A program made the position numbers and the translations under genes. Shown piece after piece: positions 46,295-54,875 of a DNA stretch of 64,000 nt (the stretch's first letter is position 1; the number at the start of each line of letters is the position of its first letter). Origin of the DNA: Nostoc sp. NMS4 (lineage in GTDB: Bacteria > Cyanobacteriota > Cyanobacteriia > Cyanobacteriales > Nostocaceae); contig NZ_JABXKI010000265.1 in assembly GCF_017115095.1 (NCBI RefSeq), positions 1 through 64,000 of the forward strand, read 5' to 3'. Under the pieces are notes generated by a model, which was given only the letters and a program-made list of their open reading frames with translations, had not been told where the DNA came from and did not search any database.

Positions 46295-47374
46295 ATGACT
46301 CAGGAAGAAATAAAATCTATTGAGAAACAGATAGCCGAAATTGAAGATAATTTGCTTTTAATTAATGAAAATGAATCCCAACACCCAGAAAAAGAAAAAA
46401 TTCCATTAAGTTTAACAAAAAATAAACGCCAATTTGAAAAACAATTGCAAAAGCTACGTGACGAACTTGCACGACTCATAACTGTTGCGCCTAGTTCAGT
46501 AGCCTTACCTGATTATCTTTATCTACTACCTGATTACCTTAATCGGAGCGGACAAGAGTCCGCGCTTAGTGCTGCAATAAATAATCTTGATAAGAGAAAA
46601 ACTAAACCACTGCTTTGTATTTTTCATGGTGATGAATATCAATGTCACAATCCATTTTATGAACGTTTAATAAAAAGTTCTATTCCTGAATTACTTGAAA
46701 TTAAAGATTCTGAAAAAACCAGCATTAAATGCTATTATCCAAGCTTTCCTATAAATTTTAAAGATAGAGATAATTTTGATTATATGCTTCAACAAAGTTT
46801 AGCTAAAAACATAAGTGAAGTTAGTCGAAATGTATCCAATCAAACAATCAATGATTGTTTAGCTAAATATCCCGGGCCTGTAATATTATATATACATCTT
46901 TTAGCTAATGATTTACCAAAATCTAGTTTAAAATCGACTCTCAATAGTTTTATAGACTTTTGGAATAGATGGCCTACTCTTGCTGAAAAGCAGCAATTAA
47001 TCGTGTTTTTATCTATTAAATATTATCAGAAAAAAAAGCGTTTAATTAATTTCATGTCCGACAGAAATGATATTTCAATGATTATTGAAGAACATTTACC
47101 TACTCAATTATCTAGTTGTAAGAGATTGATTGGCATAGTTTTGCCAAAACTTGAAGGAATTACTAGACATGAAGTAGAAGAATGGGTACAAGCTCAGTGC
47201 AGAAACTATTTCTTTGAAAAAGTCGATTTCAACCAATATATTGAGCCGAAAATTCGAGAAATTTTTGAGCAGTACAAATCAAATGATTTACCTAAAAGAA
47301 TTCCTATGGAAAATTTAGCTTCTCAATTGAGAAGTATTTTGGATGAATACATTAGAAGGAGCGAAAGCACATGA
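46295..47374 (+). CDS. Adaptor-linked inactive-STAND-like protein
   Basis: The 359-aa protein opens with a coiled-coil/adaptor segment (IEDNLLLINENESQHPEKEK, IPLSLTKNKRQFEKQLQKLR) that matches the caspase C-terminus. The following region (KPLLCIFHGDEYQCHNPFYE, VILYIHLLANDL, QQLIVFLSIKYY) has the strand pattern of STAND-type P-loop domains, but HGDEYQCH stands where a Walker A would be. It therefore fits the 'inactive STAND' families that sit beside effectors in bacterial conflict systems. The C-terminus is helical (IREIFEQYKSNDLPKR). ATG 46295; the stop overlaps the MoxR start (ATGA). Assignment to iSTAND is by memory of family patterns, moderately sure. Confidence 0.65.
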   Translation: MTQEEIKSIEKQIAEIEDNLLLINENESQHPEKEKIPLSLTKNKRQFEKQLQKLRDELARLITVAPSSVALPDYLYLLPDYLNRSGQESALSAAINNLDKRKTKPLLCIFHGDEYQCHNPFYERLIKSSIPELLEIKDSEKTSIKCYYPSFPINFKDRDNFDYMLQQSLAKNISEVSRNVSNQTINDCLAKYPGPVILYIHLLANDLPKSSLKSTLNSFIDFWNRWPTLAEKQQLIVFLSIKYYQKKKRLINFMSDRNDISMIIEEHLPTQLSSCKRLIGIVLPKLEGITRHEVEEWVQAQCRNYFFEKVDFNQYIEPKIREIFEQYKSNDLPKRIPMENLASQLRSILDEYIRRSEST

Positions 47375-48369
47375 AGTTTCCCTTTTATCTTAGTGATGGC
47401 AAAAAGCGAAGTGATGTACCGGCAACTTTGCCTGTATCACGGCGTTCCCAGATAATGCAGCCAGAAAACTATATTGCAGATCCTGGACTGGTTGATGCTT
47501 GTAATATTGCTCTGCTTCTAGGACAACCCCTCTTACTGACTGGAGAACCAGGTACTGGTAAAACCCAATTTGCTTATAGCGTTGCTTGGCAACTTGGTTT
47601 TGAAATACCACTCAAATTTGAAACTAAATCTACAAGTACTGCCCGCGATCTATTTTACACTTATGATACTTTGAGACAATTTCAAGATGTACAGAATGGT
47701 ATAAAAGATAGAAGCTCTCTCAACTATTTAACATATCATGCTTTGGGCAAAGCAATTTTGCTGACTAAAGAAAAGTCAGACATTGCGGAACTGCTTCCAC
47801 CAAATTTTGAGCATCCTGGTAAAAGACGCTCTATAGTTCTCATTGACGAAGTAGATAAAGCACCCCGCGACTTCTCTAACGATATTCTCAACGAATTGGA
47901 ACACCTGTATTTTCGAGTACCGGAACTAGGTAACGACGCAATTCGAGTTAATCCCGAATTACAACCCATTATTATCATTACCAGTAATTCTGAGAAAGAC
48001 CTTCCAGATGCCTTTTTACGGCGTTGCATCTATTACAACGTCCCCTTTCCAGAGAAGGAGCGTTTACGAGAAATTGTTACTAATCGATTAGGTTTAAACT
48101 CTCACAGTAACAATGATTTTCTTACCACAGCATTGGATCTGTTTTACAAGCTACGACACTCATCAAGTGGCTTACGCAAGAAACCAACGACTGCTGAACT
48201 TTTGGGTTGGATGATAGCGCTGCGAGAAATATCTCCCAACCATCCAGAGAATCCACTTAAAAACCCTGACTTAGCTCTATCAACACTTAGTAATTTGATC
48301 AAAAGAGCAGAAGATCAAGAGAAGGCTCAGATCATAGTTAAAACATGGATAAGCAACCCCAAGAAGTAA
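47371..48369 (+). CDS. MoxR-type AAA+ ATPase
   Basis: The 332-aa protein has Walker A GEPGTGKT (residues 58-65), Walker B IVLIDEVDKA followed by PRDFSNDILNELE, sensor IIIITSNSEKDLPDAF and arginine finger LRRCIYYNV, the MoxR pattern. MoxR ATPases act as chaperone-like remodellers working with a vWA partner. The partner is most likely the next gene, whose start (48345) lies inside the 3' end of this gene. The coupling ATGA with the upstream gene and the 25-nt overlap with the downstream gene show tight co-translation. It probably acts as the NTP-dependent threshold switch for the caspase. Confidence 0.92.
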   Translation: MKFPFYLSDGKKRSDVPATLPVSRRSQIMQPENYIADPGLVDACNIALLLGQPLLLTGEPGTGKTQFAYSVAWQLGFEIPLKFETKSTSTARDLFYTYDTLRQFQDVQNGIKDRSSLNYLTYHALGKAILLTKEKSDIAELLPPNFEHPGKRRSIVLIDEVDKAPRDFSNDILNELEHLYFRVPELGNDAIRVNPELQPIIIITSNSEKDLPDAFLRRCIYYNVPFPEKERLREIVTNRLGLNSHSNNDFLTTALDLFYKLRHSSSGLRKKPTTAELLGWMIALREISPNHPENPLKNPDLALSTLSNLIKRAEDQEKAQIIVKTWISNPKK

Positions 48370-51308
48370 ATCTAGATCGGCTAAATTTAGAGACGCTAAT
48401 CGAGTTCATGGATGAACTGCGGGAGGCAGACTATCAAATCGGGATATCGCAGTATATTGCCGTCCAAAACCTGATGCTTGCGCTTATTGCTCAAGGAGAT
48501 AATCTAGATCGTCCTCAGAGATTCAAAACTCTTCTTAGTCCATTGCTTTGCCACTCACCTACTGAACAAGAAGATTTCTATCAACGATTTGACCAATGGC
48601 TGAAACGCCTGGGTTTTAGCGTCAACAATGCTGCACCAATAGACACGAAGGCAGAGAAACTACGGCAGGAGTTGCGGAAACTTAAGAACCAGAAGCGGAA
48701 ATGGTGGTGGTTTGCGATAATTGCTCTTCTTGCGTTTATAGGTGTGCTTTCTGTGAGATCAATGCCGTTCCAGCCTAAACTTATAATAGCTAAACCTTCA
48801 ATATTTAGAACTAGCAAACCTACACCTCTTCAGCCTAAACTTTCAATATTTAAAACTAGCAAACCTACACCTCTTCAGCCTAAACCTTCAATATTTAGAA
48901 CTAGCAAACCTACACCTCTTCAGCCTAAACCTTCAATATTTCAAACTAGCAAACCTACGCCTCAAAGCCAGGTTACGCAATGGCAACTCATAGTATTAGT
49001 AGTACTTCTACCAGTTTTGATATTTTTCGTTTGGCGACTTTGGTGGTTTTTCCAAGCGGATCGATTTCTAGTGCGTCATTCGACCAATCAACAGCCTCAA
49101 TTAGAGCAAGTGTATATTGTTGGTTTGGATGAGGAATTGTTTCCCAAAGTTTTATTTTTACATATCGCTCAAGGTTTTAGACGGCGTATCCCAATTTCAT
49201 TCTACGAACTCAATGTTAAAAAAACGGTAGAAAAGAGTGTGCAGTTAGGAGGTTACTTCACTCCAGTATATAGTTATCGCCAGCTTCTCCCTGAATATCT
49301 GGTGCTAATTGATCGCACTAATTACAATGACCACCAGGCGAGATTTGCTAAGGAAATAATTGACAGGTTAAGCCAAAATCAGGTTTTTCTCATAGGATAC
49401 TACTTTGATAGCGATCCACGCGTCTGCTTTCCGGTGGCAGGTAAAGGAACTCCCCGCACACTGCACGAAATGGCCAGAAAATACAGTCAGTATCGCCTGA
49501 TTCTATTCTCAGATGCTGAAGGGTTGTTTAGTTCCCGTACTGGTGAACTGGAATCTTGGAATCATTTGTTTACAAATTGGAGCGATCGCGCTATTTTAAC
49601 TCCAAAACCCTCAGAACATTGGGGATATCAAGAATTGGAATTATCCCGGCAGTTCGCTGTTCTACCTGCTACATCTGAGGGGTTAATGAAGTTGGTACAT
49701 AGTATTAAGTATGAAGAATTGCCTTATACACCTTCAGATAATTTTAGGGCACCTTTTCCAGAAATATTGAGAGTGCGATCGCGTCGCTGGATTGAACGAG
49801 ATCCCCCGGAATCATTGCTAATTGATGAGGTTTTAAAATCTCTCCAAGGCTATTTAGGTAAAGCTGGTTATCGCTGGTTGAGTGCTTGTGCTATCTTCCC
49901 ACAAATGCATTGGAATCTCACGCTCTACTTGGGTTATAACCTCAGCACAGAATATAAATCTACCTTGCTCCAAGATTCTCAGATCACTGATCTAGCTCGC
50001 TTACCGTGGTTCCGGGATGGTTATATGCCTGACTGGTTGCGGATACGTTTGATTTCCGAAATTCCCCGTCCAGAGGAAAAAAAGATCCGTTTAGCAATTG
50101 AAGCGTTGTTAGTAACTGCTGTTGAAGGCTCTGTTGGATTTCCGGAATTAGAAAGTGTCAAGAATAACTTTTATAAGCTTATGTTGGCTCAACCTCTGCT
50201 TAATTTGCTAGCTAAGAAAGCACCTGAAGATAGTCTTTTGCAAGACTACATTTTTCAAGAATTCATGGCTGGTAAAAAAAATAAGCTAGCGGTTCGGATG
50301 CGAAAAGCTTCGCGTAATGTACTCTCTTCCAAAAGAACAGAATCGTGGTTTTGGCTTCAATGGTTCTTGGTCACTACCTTAAGTCAAACTTTAGGTTGGG
50401 GTGTAGGGTGGTTGGGTGAGTCAATTATTATGCTGACTCTATCATTAGCTTTTAGTGGAGTTATAGCGGGAGTTATACAGCTGTACATCTTGATCTTGTA
50501 TGTACCAGAGTATGTGGCTAAGAGCAGTCGCTGGATATTAGCTAGCTGGATACTGACCAACTCAATCTCAAGTATCGGCTTATTATTTGCCGCAATTGTA
50601 GTTTTCGCAAAAGCCGGAACCTTCGCTGGAGAAGGATCTGTAGCCTTGGCCTTAACTATAACTGGAGCCGTAGTCTTAGCCTTAGGGGTAGCCTTAGCTG
50701 GATCTACTGCCGTAGCCTTTGCCGCAGTCTTAGCCGCAGTCTTAGCCATAGTCTTAGGCTTAGTTGGAGCCTTAAATTTAGCCTTAATCGTAGCTGTAGC
50801 CGGAGGTATAGCTATAGCCGGAGTAATAGTCTTAGCCATAACCGGGCCTATAGCCAAAGCCATAGCCCAAGTTTTAAATATAGCTAAAGCTAAGGCCGAA
50901 GCCTTAGATATAGTCTTAGCTAAAGCCGAAGCCTTAGCTGGAGCCGGAATCTTAACCGGAGCGGGAATCTTAGCTTTAGCTGGAATATTATCCGCAGACA
51001 AAATCGGAATCTTAGCCGGAGTCATAATCTTAGCTGGAGTCAGAATAATTCAATCGCTGATCTTAGATGGAATCTTGAACCAGACTATATCGTTGTATCG
51101 GGTATGGACGTTATCGCGCATCTTGAGTGATGTTGTTAGCTGTCTAGCTATCCCAGTAGCCTACGGGGTTACAAACTTCATGGAAAATTATGTAAGTACT
51201 TCCGTGGCAAAAATCGCTTTCGGGGCTACTCTGGGAACTGGTTCGGGGATTGTATCAGGAGCAATTACAGGCATTGCATTGCTTTGGCTATTGCGACAAC
51301 GTCAGTAG
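48345..51308 (+). CDS. Membrane vWA-like partner of the MoxR ATPase
   Basis: The 987-aa protein has four parts. Residues 10-90 resemble the helical N-terminus of CoxE-type vWA proteins (FMDELREADYQIGISQYIAV, LLSPLLCHSPTEQEDFYQRF). Residues 120-138 and 213-236 are membrane helices, separated by four Pro-rich repeats. Residues 255-460 look like a degenerate vWA domain (YLVLIDRTNYNDHQARFAKE, LILFSDAEGLFSSRTGE), with DRTNYND replacing the metal-site DxSxS. The last 320 residues form many membrane helices rich in Ala, Ile, Leu and Gly. Thus a MoxR partner is embedded in the membrane, and the C-terminal block could be a pore or anchor. ATG 48345 overlaps the MoxR gene. Confidence 0.7.
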   Translation: MDKQPQEVNLDRLNLETLIEFMDELREADYQIGISQYIAVQNLMLALIAQGDNLDRPQRFKTLLSPLLCHSPTEQEDFYQRFDQWLKRLGFSVNNAAPIDTKAEKLRQELRKLKNQKRKWWWFAIIALLAFIGVLSVRSMPFQPKLIIAKPSIFRTSKPTPLQPKLSIFKTSKPTPLQPKPSIFRTSKPTPLQPKPSIFQTSKPTPQSQVTQWQLIVLVVLLPVLIFFVWRLWWFFQADRFLVRHSTNQQPQLEQVYIVGLDEELFPKVLFLHIAQGFRRRIPISFYELNVKKTVEKSVQLGGYFTPVYSYRQLLPEYLVLIDRTNYNDHQARFAKEIIDRLSQNQVFLIGYYFDSDPRVCFPVAGKGTPRTLHEMARKYSQYRLILFSDAEGLFSSRTGELESWNHLFTNWSDRAILTPKPSEHWGYQELELSRQFAVLPATSEGLMKLVHSIKYEELPYTPSDNFRAPFPEILRVRSRRWIERDPPESLLIDEVLKSLQGYLGKAGYRWLSACAIFPQMHWNLTLYLGYNLSTEYKSTLLQDSQITDLARLPWFRDGYMPDWLRIRLISEIPRPEEKKIRLAIEALLVTAVEGSVGFPELESVKNNFYKLMLAQPLLNLLAKKAPEDSLLQDYIFQEFMAGKKNKLAVRMRKASRNVLSSKRTESWFWLQWFLVTTLSQTLGWGVGWLGESIIMLTLSLAFSGVIAGVIQLYILILYVPEYVAKSSRWILASWILTNSISSIGLLFAAIVVFAKAGTFAGEGSVALALTITGAVVLALGVALAGSTAVAFAAVLAAVLAIVLGLVGALNLALIVAVAGGIAIAGVIVLAITGPIAKAIAQVLNIAKAKAEALDIVLAKAEALAGAGILTGAGILALAGILSADKIGILAGVIILAGVRIIQSLILDGILNQTISLYRVWTLSRILSDVVSCLAIPVAYGVTNFMENYVSTSVAKIAFGATLGTGSGIVSGAITGIALLWLLRQRQ
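48765..48965 (+). repeat. In-gene 45-bp tandem repeats (PLQPKPSIFRTSKPT)
   Basis: Four units encode P(L/F)QPK(P/L)SIF(R/K/Q)TSKPT. Adjacent copies are almost identical in DNA (CCTTCAATATTTAGAACTAG, CAAACCTACACCTCTTCAGC), and the first copy carries an extra IIAKP. The repeat lies between the two first membrane helices, so it probably extends outside the cytoplasm, and copy number may vary by slippage. Confidence 0.9.
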
Positions 51309-51418
51309 ACCGAAAAGTTGTGTATTATATCCAAACGAGAACCGCTAACACTACTAAAGGTACTAGTTATCCCTTTTAAAATCGCTATAAGATGACAACA
51401 AGGGTCTTCTAAGTTTGG

Positions 51419-52759
51419 ATGAAAATGACCGAGCAAGGTGATGCTGACTTACCATCAACCGATTCTCAGCAATTGAGTGAACCGACCGACAAAACGATTA
51501 CCAAGTCGGTCGATAATTCCTGGACAAATCAGATTGCTGGTGTCTGGAACAAAGCAACAACACGTCTAACGCAACTCCTACCCGTAGAACAACTGGCACA
51601 GACAGTTGTGGAATGGTTTAGTGTGAGCGATACTCAGGTTGCAGAGATTTTAGAGAAAATCCGAGCCGAACTGCCAACCACAGAAGCGCTGCTAATTGGT
51701 AAACCCCAAGCCGGAAAAAGTTCTATTGTCCGAGGATTAACGGGAGTTTCTGCCGAAATTGTTGGTCAAGGATTTCGCCCACACACACAACACACCCAGC
51801 GCTATGCCTATCCTTCCAATGATTTGCCGTTACTGATTTTTACTGATACCGTGGGGCTGGGTGATGTCAAACAAGATACTCAAACAATTATTCAGGAGTT
51901 AGTTGGCGATTTACAACAGGAAACTCGTTCCGCCAGAATCCTGCTTTTGACTGTCAAAATCAATGATTTTGCAACTGACACCCTACGACAAATTGCTCAA
52001 CAACTGCGCCAGAAATATCCAGACATTCCCTGTCTGCTGGTAGTTACCTGCTTGCACGAAGTTTATCCTAGCGATACCGTCGATCATCCCATCTATCCGC
52101 CAGATTATCAGGAAGTCAACCGCGCATTTGCCGCAATGCAACAAGCCTTTGCAGGAATAAGCGATCGCTCTGTACTCATTGACTTTACTTTAGAAGAAGA
52201 TGGCTACACTCAGGTATTTTATGGCTTAGAAGCACTGCGAGATTCCTTAGCAGAACTGCTCCCACAAGCAGAAGCCCAGGCGATTTATCAGTTATTAGAT
52301 CGAGAAGAAGTTGGGAAGCAAATTGGCAACCTTTATCGAGATGCTGCACGCCGTTATATTTTGCCATTTGCGATTATGTCTGCAACTCTGGCGGCTGTCC
52401 CTCTGCCATTTGCGACAATGCCCGTACTCACTGCTTTGCAAGTATCAATGGTGGGTTTGTTGGGTAAATTATATGGGCAGACAGTTACTCCATCTCAGGC
52501 AGGAGGCGTTGTGAGTGCGATCGCAGGTGGTTTTTTAGCACAGGCAATTGCCCGGGAGTTAATTAAATTTATACCAGGTATTGGCAGTGCGATCGCCGCT
52601 TCTTGGGCAGCCGCCTATACCTGGGCATTAGGGGAAGCAGCTTGTGTTTACTTTGGTGATTTAATGGGAGGTAAGAAACCCGATCAAGAGAAAATTCAGT
52701 TAGTAATGCAAGAAGCATTTAAAGCGGCGCAAGAAAGGTTTAAAGGAATCAAACTTTAG
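51419..52759 (+). CDS. DUF697/YcjF-type GTPase with C-terminal membrane region
   Basis: A 90-residue N-terminus is followed by a GTPase domain: G1 GKPQAGKSS (about 93-101), G3 DTVGLGD, and VVTCLHEV in place of a standard NKxD G4. The C-terminal part (ILPFAIMSATLAAVPLPFAT ... GGFLAQAIARELIKFIPGIG) matches the hydrophobic DUF697-like tail of such GTPases. It starts 110 nt after the vWA-like gene on the same strand. Whether it belongs to the same system is open, but GTPases are recurrent parts of NTP-thresholded conflict systems. Its stop overlaps the convergent PIN gene's stop (TTAG). Confidence 0.85.
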   Translation: MKMTEQGDADLPSTDSQQLSEPTDKTITKSVDNSWTNQIAGVWNKATTRLTQLLPVEQLAQTVVEWFSVSDTQVAEILEKIRAELPTTEALLIGKPQAGKSSIVRGLTGVSAEIVGQGFRPHTQHTQRYAYPSNDLPLLIFTDTVGLGDVKQDTQTIIQELVGDLQQETRSARILLLTVKINDFATDTLRQIAQQLRQKYPDIPCLLVVTCLHEVYPSDTVDHPIYPPDYQEVNRAFAAMQQAFAGISDRSVLIDFTLEEDGYTQVFYGLEALRDSLAELLPQAEAQAIYQLLDREEVGKQIGNLYRDAARRYILPFAIMSATLAAVPLPFATMPVLTALQVSMVGLLGKLYGQTVTPSQAGGVVSAIAGGFLAQAIARELIKFIPGIGSAIAASWAAAYTWALGEAACVYFGDLMGGKKPDQEKIQLVMQEAFKAAQERFKGIKL

Positions 52760-53244
52760 GGGTAGTTATTGGGGTTTTCAACAATTAGACCTTCACTTGC
52801 TGCGGCTGCATTCAATTCGAAATCAGCAGATACAAATGTCACCAAAGGTAAACTGTTAGCTATGCAGAGGGCATTTACCGCACGACCAGACCCTAGCTGA
52901 ACTGCATCGTAGCCTCGTAACCCGTATGCTTCAGCTAATACCATTGCAGAGTTGATAATGCTCTCTGTGATTTCGACAACTTGGTATTCAGACTGGAGAT
53001 CGCTTTTAAACTGATTACATACTGCGATCGCATCTGTAGTAATGATACTTCCACCACGCGTTCCCCCCAGGGGTTGCCGTAGGCATCGTCGTGTAATGGC
53101 AGCGACAATTTCAACACTAGTAATAGCAGCAATTAGTACATCATTTTTTAGTCGCGGGTCAAATAAACTCAAAACCCATGCTGAACCTATCTCACTGACG
53201 TAGCGTTTGACCAGCGCACTGCTATCTAAATAATAAGCTGCCAT
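52756..53244 (-). CDS. PIN-domain toxin (VapC-like) with a repeat-derived insertion
   Basis: The 162-aa PIN nuclease has acidic residues in YYLDSSALVKRY, SVEIVAAI, LRGYDAVQL and FVSADFEL. VapC-type toxins cut specific RNAs (often tRNA). The insert CLRQPLGGTRG between ITRR and GSIITTD is encoded by a REP-like sequence (CGATGCCTACGGCAACCCC on the minus strand) like those in nearby spacers, and most relatives would not have it. The antitoxin gene ends 1 nt before this gene starts. The insert may disturb activity. Confidence 0.87.
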   Translation of the reverse strand: MAAYYLDSSALVKRYVSEIGSAWVLSLFDPRLKNDVLIAAITSVEIVAAITRRCLRQPLGGTRGGSIITTDAIAVCNQFKSDLQSEYQVVEITESIINSAMVLAEAYGLRGYDAVQLGSGRAVNALCIANSLPLVTFVSADFELNAAAASEGLIVENPNNYP

Positions 53245-53508
53245 CTAGCAGCGTTCCTCAATGATTGTTTCAGAAACAGTTTTACCCTGTACCTGAATAA
53301 GTTGGTGTTCAGTTTGCTGAATGTAAACTGGTTGCTTGAGTTGTTTTACCAACCCAGAAGTTAACAGTGCTTTGTGAAATGTTGTCCGTTGAGTAACTTG
53401 TTCTTGCTCAACAATATATCTTTGTATAGCCTGATTCAACTGCTGTAACTCTTCTGGCTCTAAAATTTCAAGCTGATTGAGGATTTGGTTAAGAATTGCC
53501 TGTGGCAT
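53245..53508 (-). CDS. Antitoxin of the PIN toxin
   Basis: The 87-aa protein (PQAILNQILNQLEILEPEEL at the start, helical, Gln/Glu-rich) directly precedes the PIN gene on the minus strand with no gap. Its size and the neighbouring toxin identify it as the cognate antitoxin. The C-terminus (VQGKTVSETIIEERC) is likely the toxin-binding arm. I recognise no classic DNA-binding fold, so autoregulation is uncertain. Confidence 0.78.
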   Translation of the reverse strand: MPQAILNQILNQLEILEPEELQQLNQAIQRYIVEQEQVTQRTTFHKALLTSGLVKQLKQPVYIQQTEHQLIQVQGKTVSETIIEERC

Positions 53509-53642
53509 AGGCTTCTACGGTTCACCTGAGCTAGTTTATCTATTATTTTACGGTGGATATAACTTTACTTAATCATTTGTAAACAACTCGTAGGGTAGCA
53601 CAGTTAGCTGTGCGCCCAAAGCATGGGTTACATACCGCTCTC

Positions 53643-54875
53643 CTATACCTTGTCCTTGGCTGCTGGCACAATCCCAAACTTATTTAAACCTGCATCGATT
53701 TCCCTAAGTGCTTTAAAATCTTCCTCTGGTAAAGGATAGCTGCTACTGCTCAACAAATCACCACTAACAATCGGCTGCTTTTCCAAAAAAGAGAAAGCTT
53801 GGCGAAACTGATGCCCTTGGGCTTTAATCGGTGAATCAAAGTGGCAAGAAATAACCCACTCGAAGTCCCAACTTGCAACTTTATCAGCCCAGTCAATGGT
53901 TTCCTTCGGGGCGCGGTTGAGAATTAGCGTCTGTAAAATTGGTGCCACAAATAAACGCCCATCACCTCGCAGGGCATCAAACGATCGCAGCCAATCTGAC
54001 TCCCATTTAAAAGGATACAATCCAAAATAAGCTTTCCTGGATCGTTCTGGGGCTTTCAAGGAATCTTGTAAAACCTGACTCCATTGGGGTATATCTAATG
54101 CCCTTGGTCGAAAGTATAAAGCAAACAGACAGATGCGCTGCCAACCCTTACGGCGATTTACCTGACTATCTGCAACAATATCAGAAGCGCGATCCTTGGC
54201 ATGAAATAATAAAGGATATGGATCTAATAAAACGATCGCAGGTGGATCTTCTGGGATAGAAAGTACAGAATCTGTCACTAAAAGAGTATGCGATCGCTTG
54301 TGGAAAAAAGCAACTTCCGCAAACCTACCAAGGCCAAGACCAATAGGGCCAAGTATTGCATAATCAAACTCGTCAGCAAAGGGGGTTTTGCTGCTATCTT
54401 CTGGAAGTACTTGAGTGCGTTTTGGAGGTAAGCCAAGCCAGCTAAGGGGAAGATTTAGCGGGAAACTCCACTGATGGGGAGCCACAAACACCTGTGCAGT
54501 CGGAAAGTATCTGGCGAAGGGGCCAACAAAAACTTTGTGTTCTATACCAGAGATAGTTGGCAGAATAATGTACTTAATATCGCCATATTCTGCCACCAAC
54601 TCATTCACAAGTCTGATGCACTCTGGGGTTGGTGCAACAGGCGCATAGACAAGAAGACCCCTAGTTTCTAACTTCACAACAGTCATGCGAATTGGTACAA
54701 CAACGTAGAAAATGCCCTGAATTTGGTCAAAATTCCAGATTGTCTCTTTAAGCACTTCTTGACGAATTGTCTGCCGCCTACCATAGGGGTAGAGTGGCAC
54801 AACAGGCCATAATCCCCAGGAAAAATCCTTTGGATAAATCTGTTGTGTATTGACTATGCGTTCATCATTAGCCAC
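53643..54875 (-). CDS. DUF4336 protein (metallo-hydrolase-like)
   Basis: The 410-aa protein fits DUF4336, a family in cyanobacteria and plastid-bearing eukaryotes that is distantly related to metallo-beta-lactamase folds. Recognisable blocks are WGLWPVVPLYPYGRRQTIRQ, VYAPVAPTPECIRLVNEL, IKYIILPTISGIEHKVFVGP and HTLLVTDSVLS, plus a late EWVISCHFDSP. Function is not established; a lipid or pigment-related hydrolase role is speculation. No signal peptide. It stands alone. Confidence 0.75.
   Translation of the reverse strand: MANDERIVNTQQIYPKDFSWGLWPVVPLYPYGRRQTIRQEVLKETIWNFDQIQGIFYVVVPIRMTVVKLETRGLLVYAPVAPTPECIRLVNELVAEYGDIKYIILPTISGIEHKVFVGPFARYFPTAQVFVAPHQWSFPLNLPLSWLGLPPKRTQVLPEDSSKTPFADEFDYAILGPIGLGLGRFAEVAFFHKRSHTLLVTDSVLSIPEDPPAIVLLDPYPLLFHAKDRASDIVADSQVNRRKGWQRICLFALYFRPRALDIPQWSQVLQDSLKAPERSRKAYFGLYPFKWESDWLRSFDALRGDGRLFVAPILQTLILNRAPKETIDWADKVASWDFEWVISCHFDSPIKAQGHQFRQAFSFLEKQPIVSGDLLSSSSYPLPEEDFKALREIDAGLNKFGIVPAAKDKV

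Noticed and set aside
48765-48965. Tandem repeats as a CRISPR array
   Set aside because: Units are contiguous coding repeats without unique spacers.
50384-51025. 213-aa minus-strand ORF (TPAKIPILSADNIPAKAKIP..)
   Set aside because: It mirrors the Ala-rich repeat block of the plus-strand gene; composition is purely A/K/P and no start signal or family is evident.
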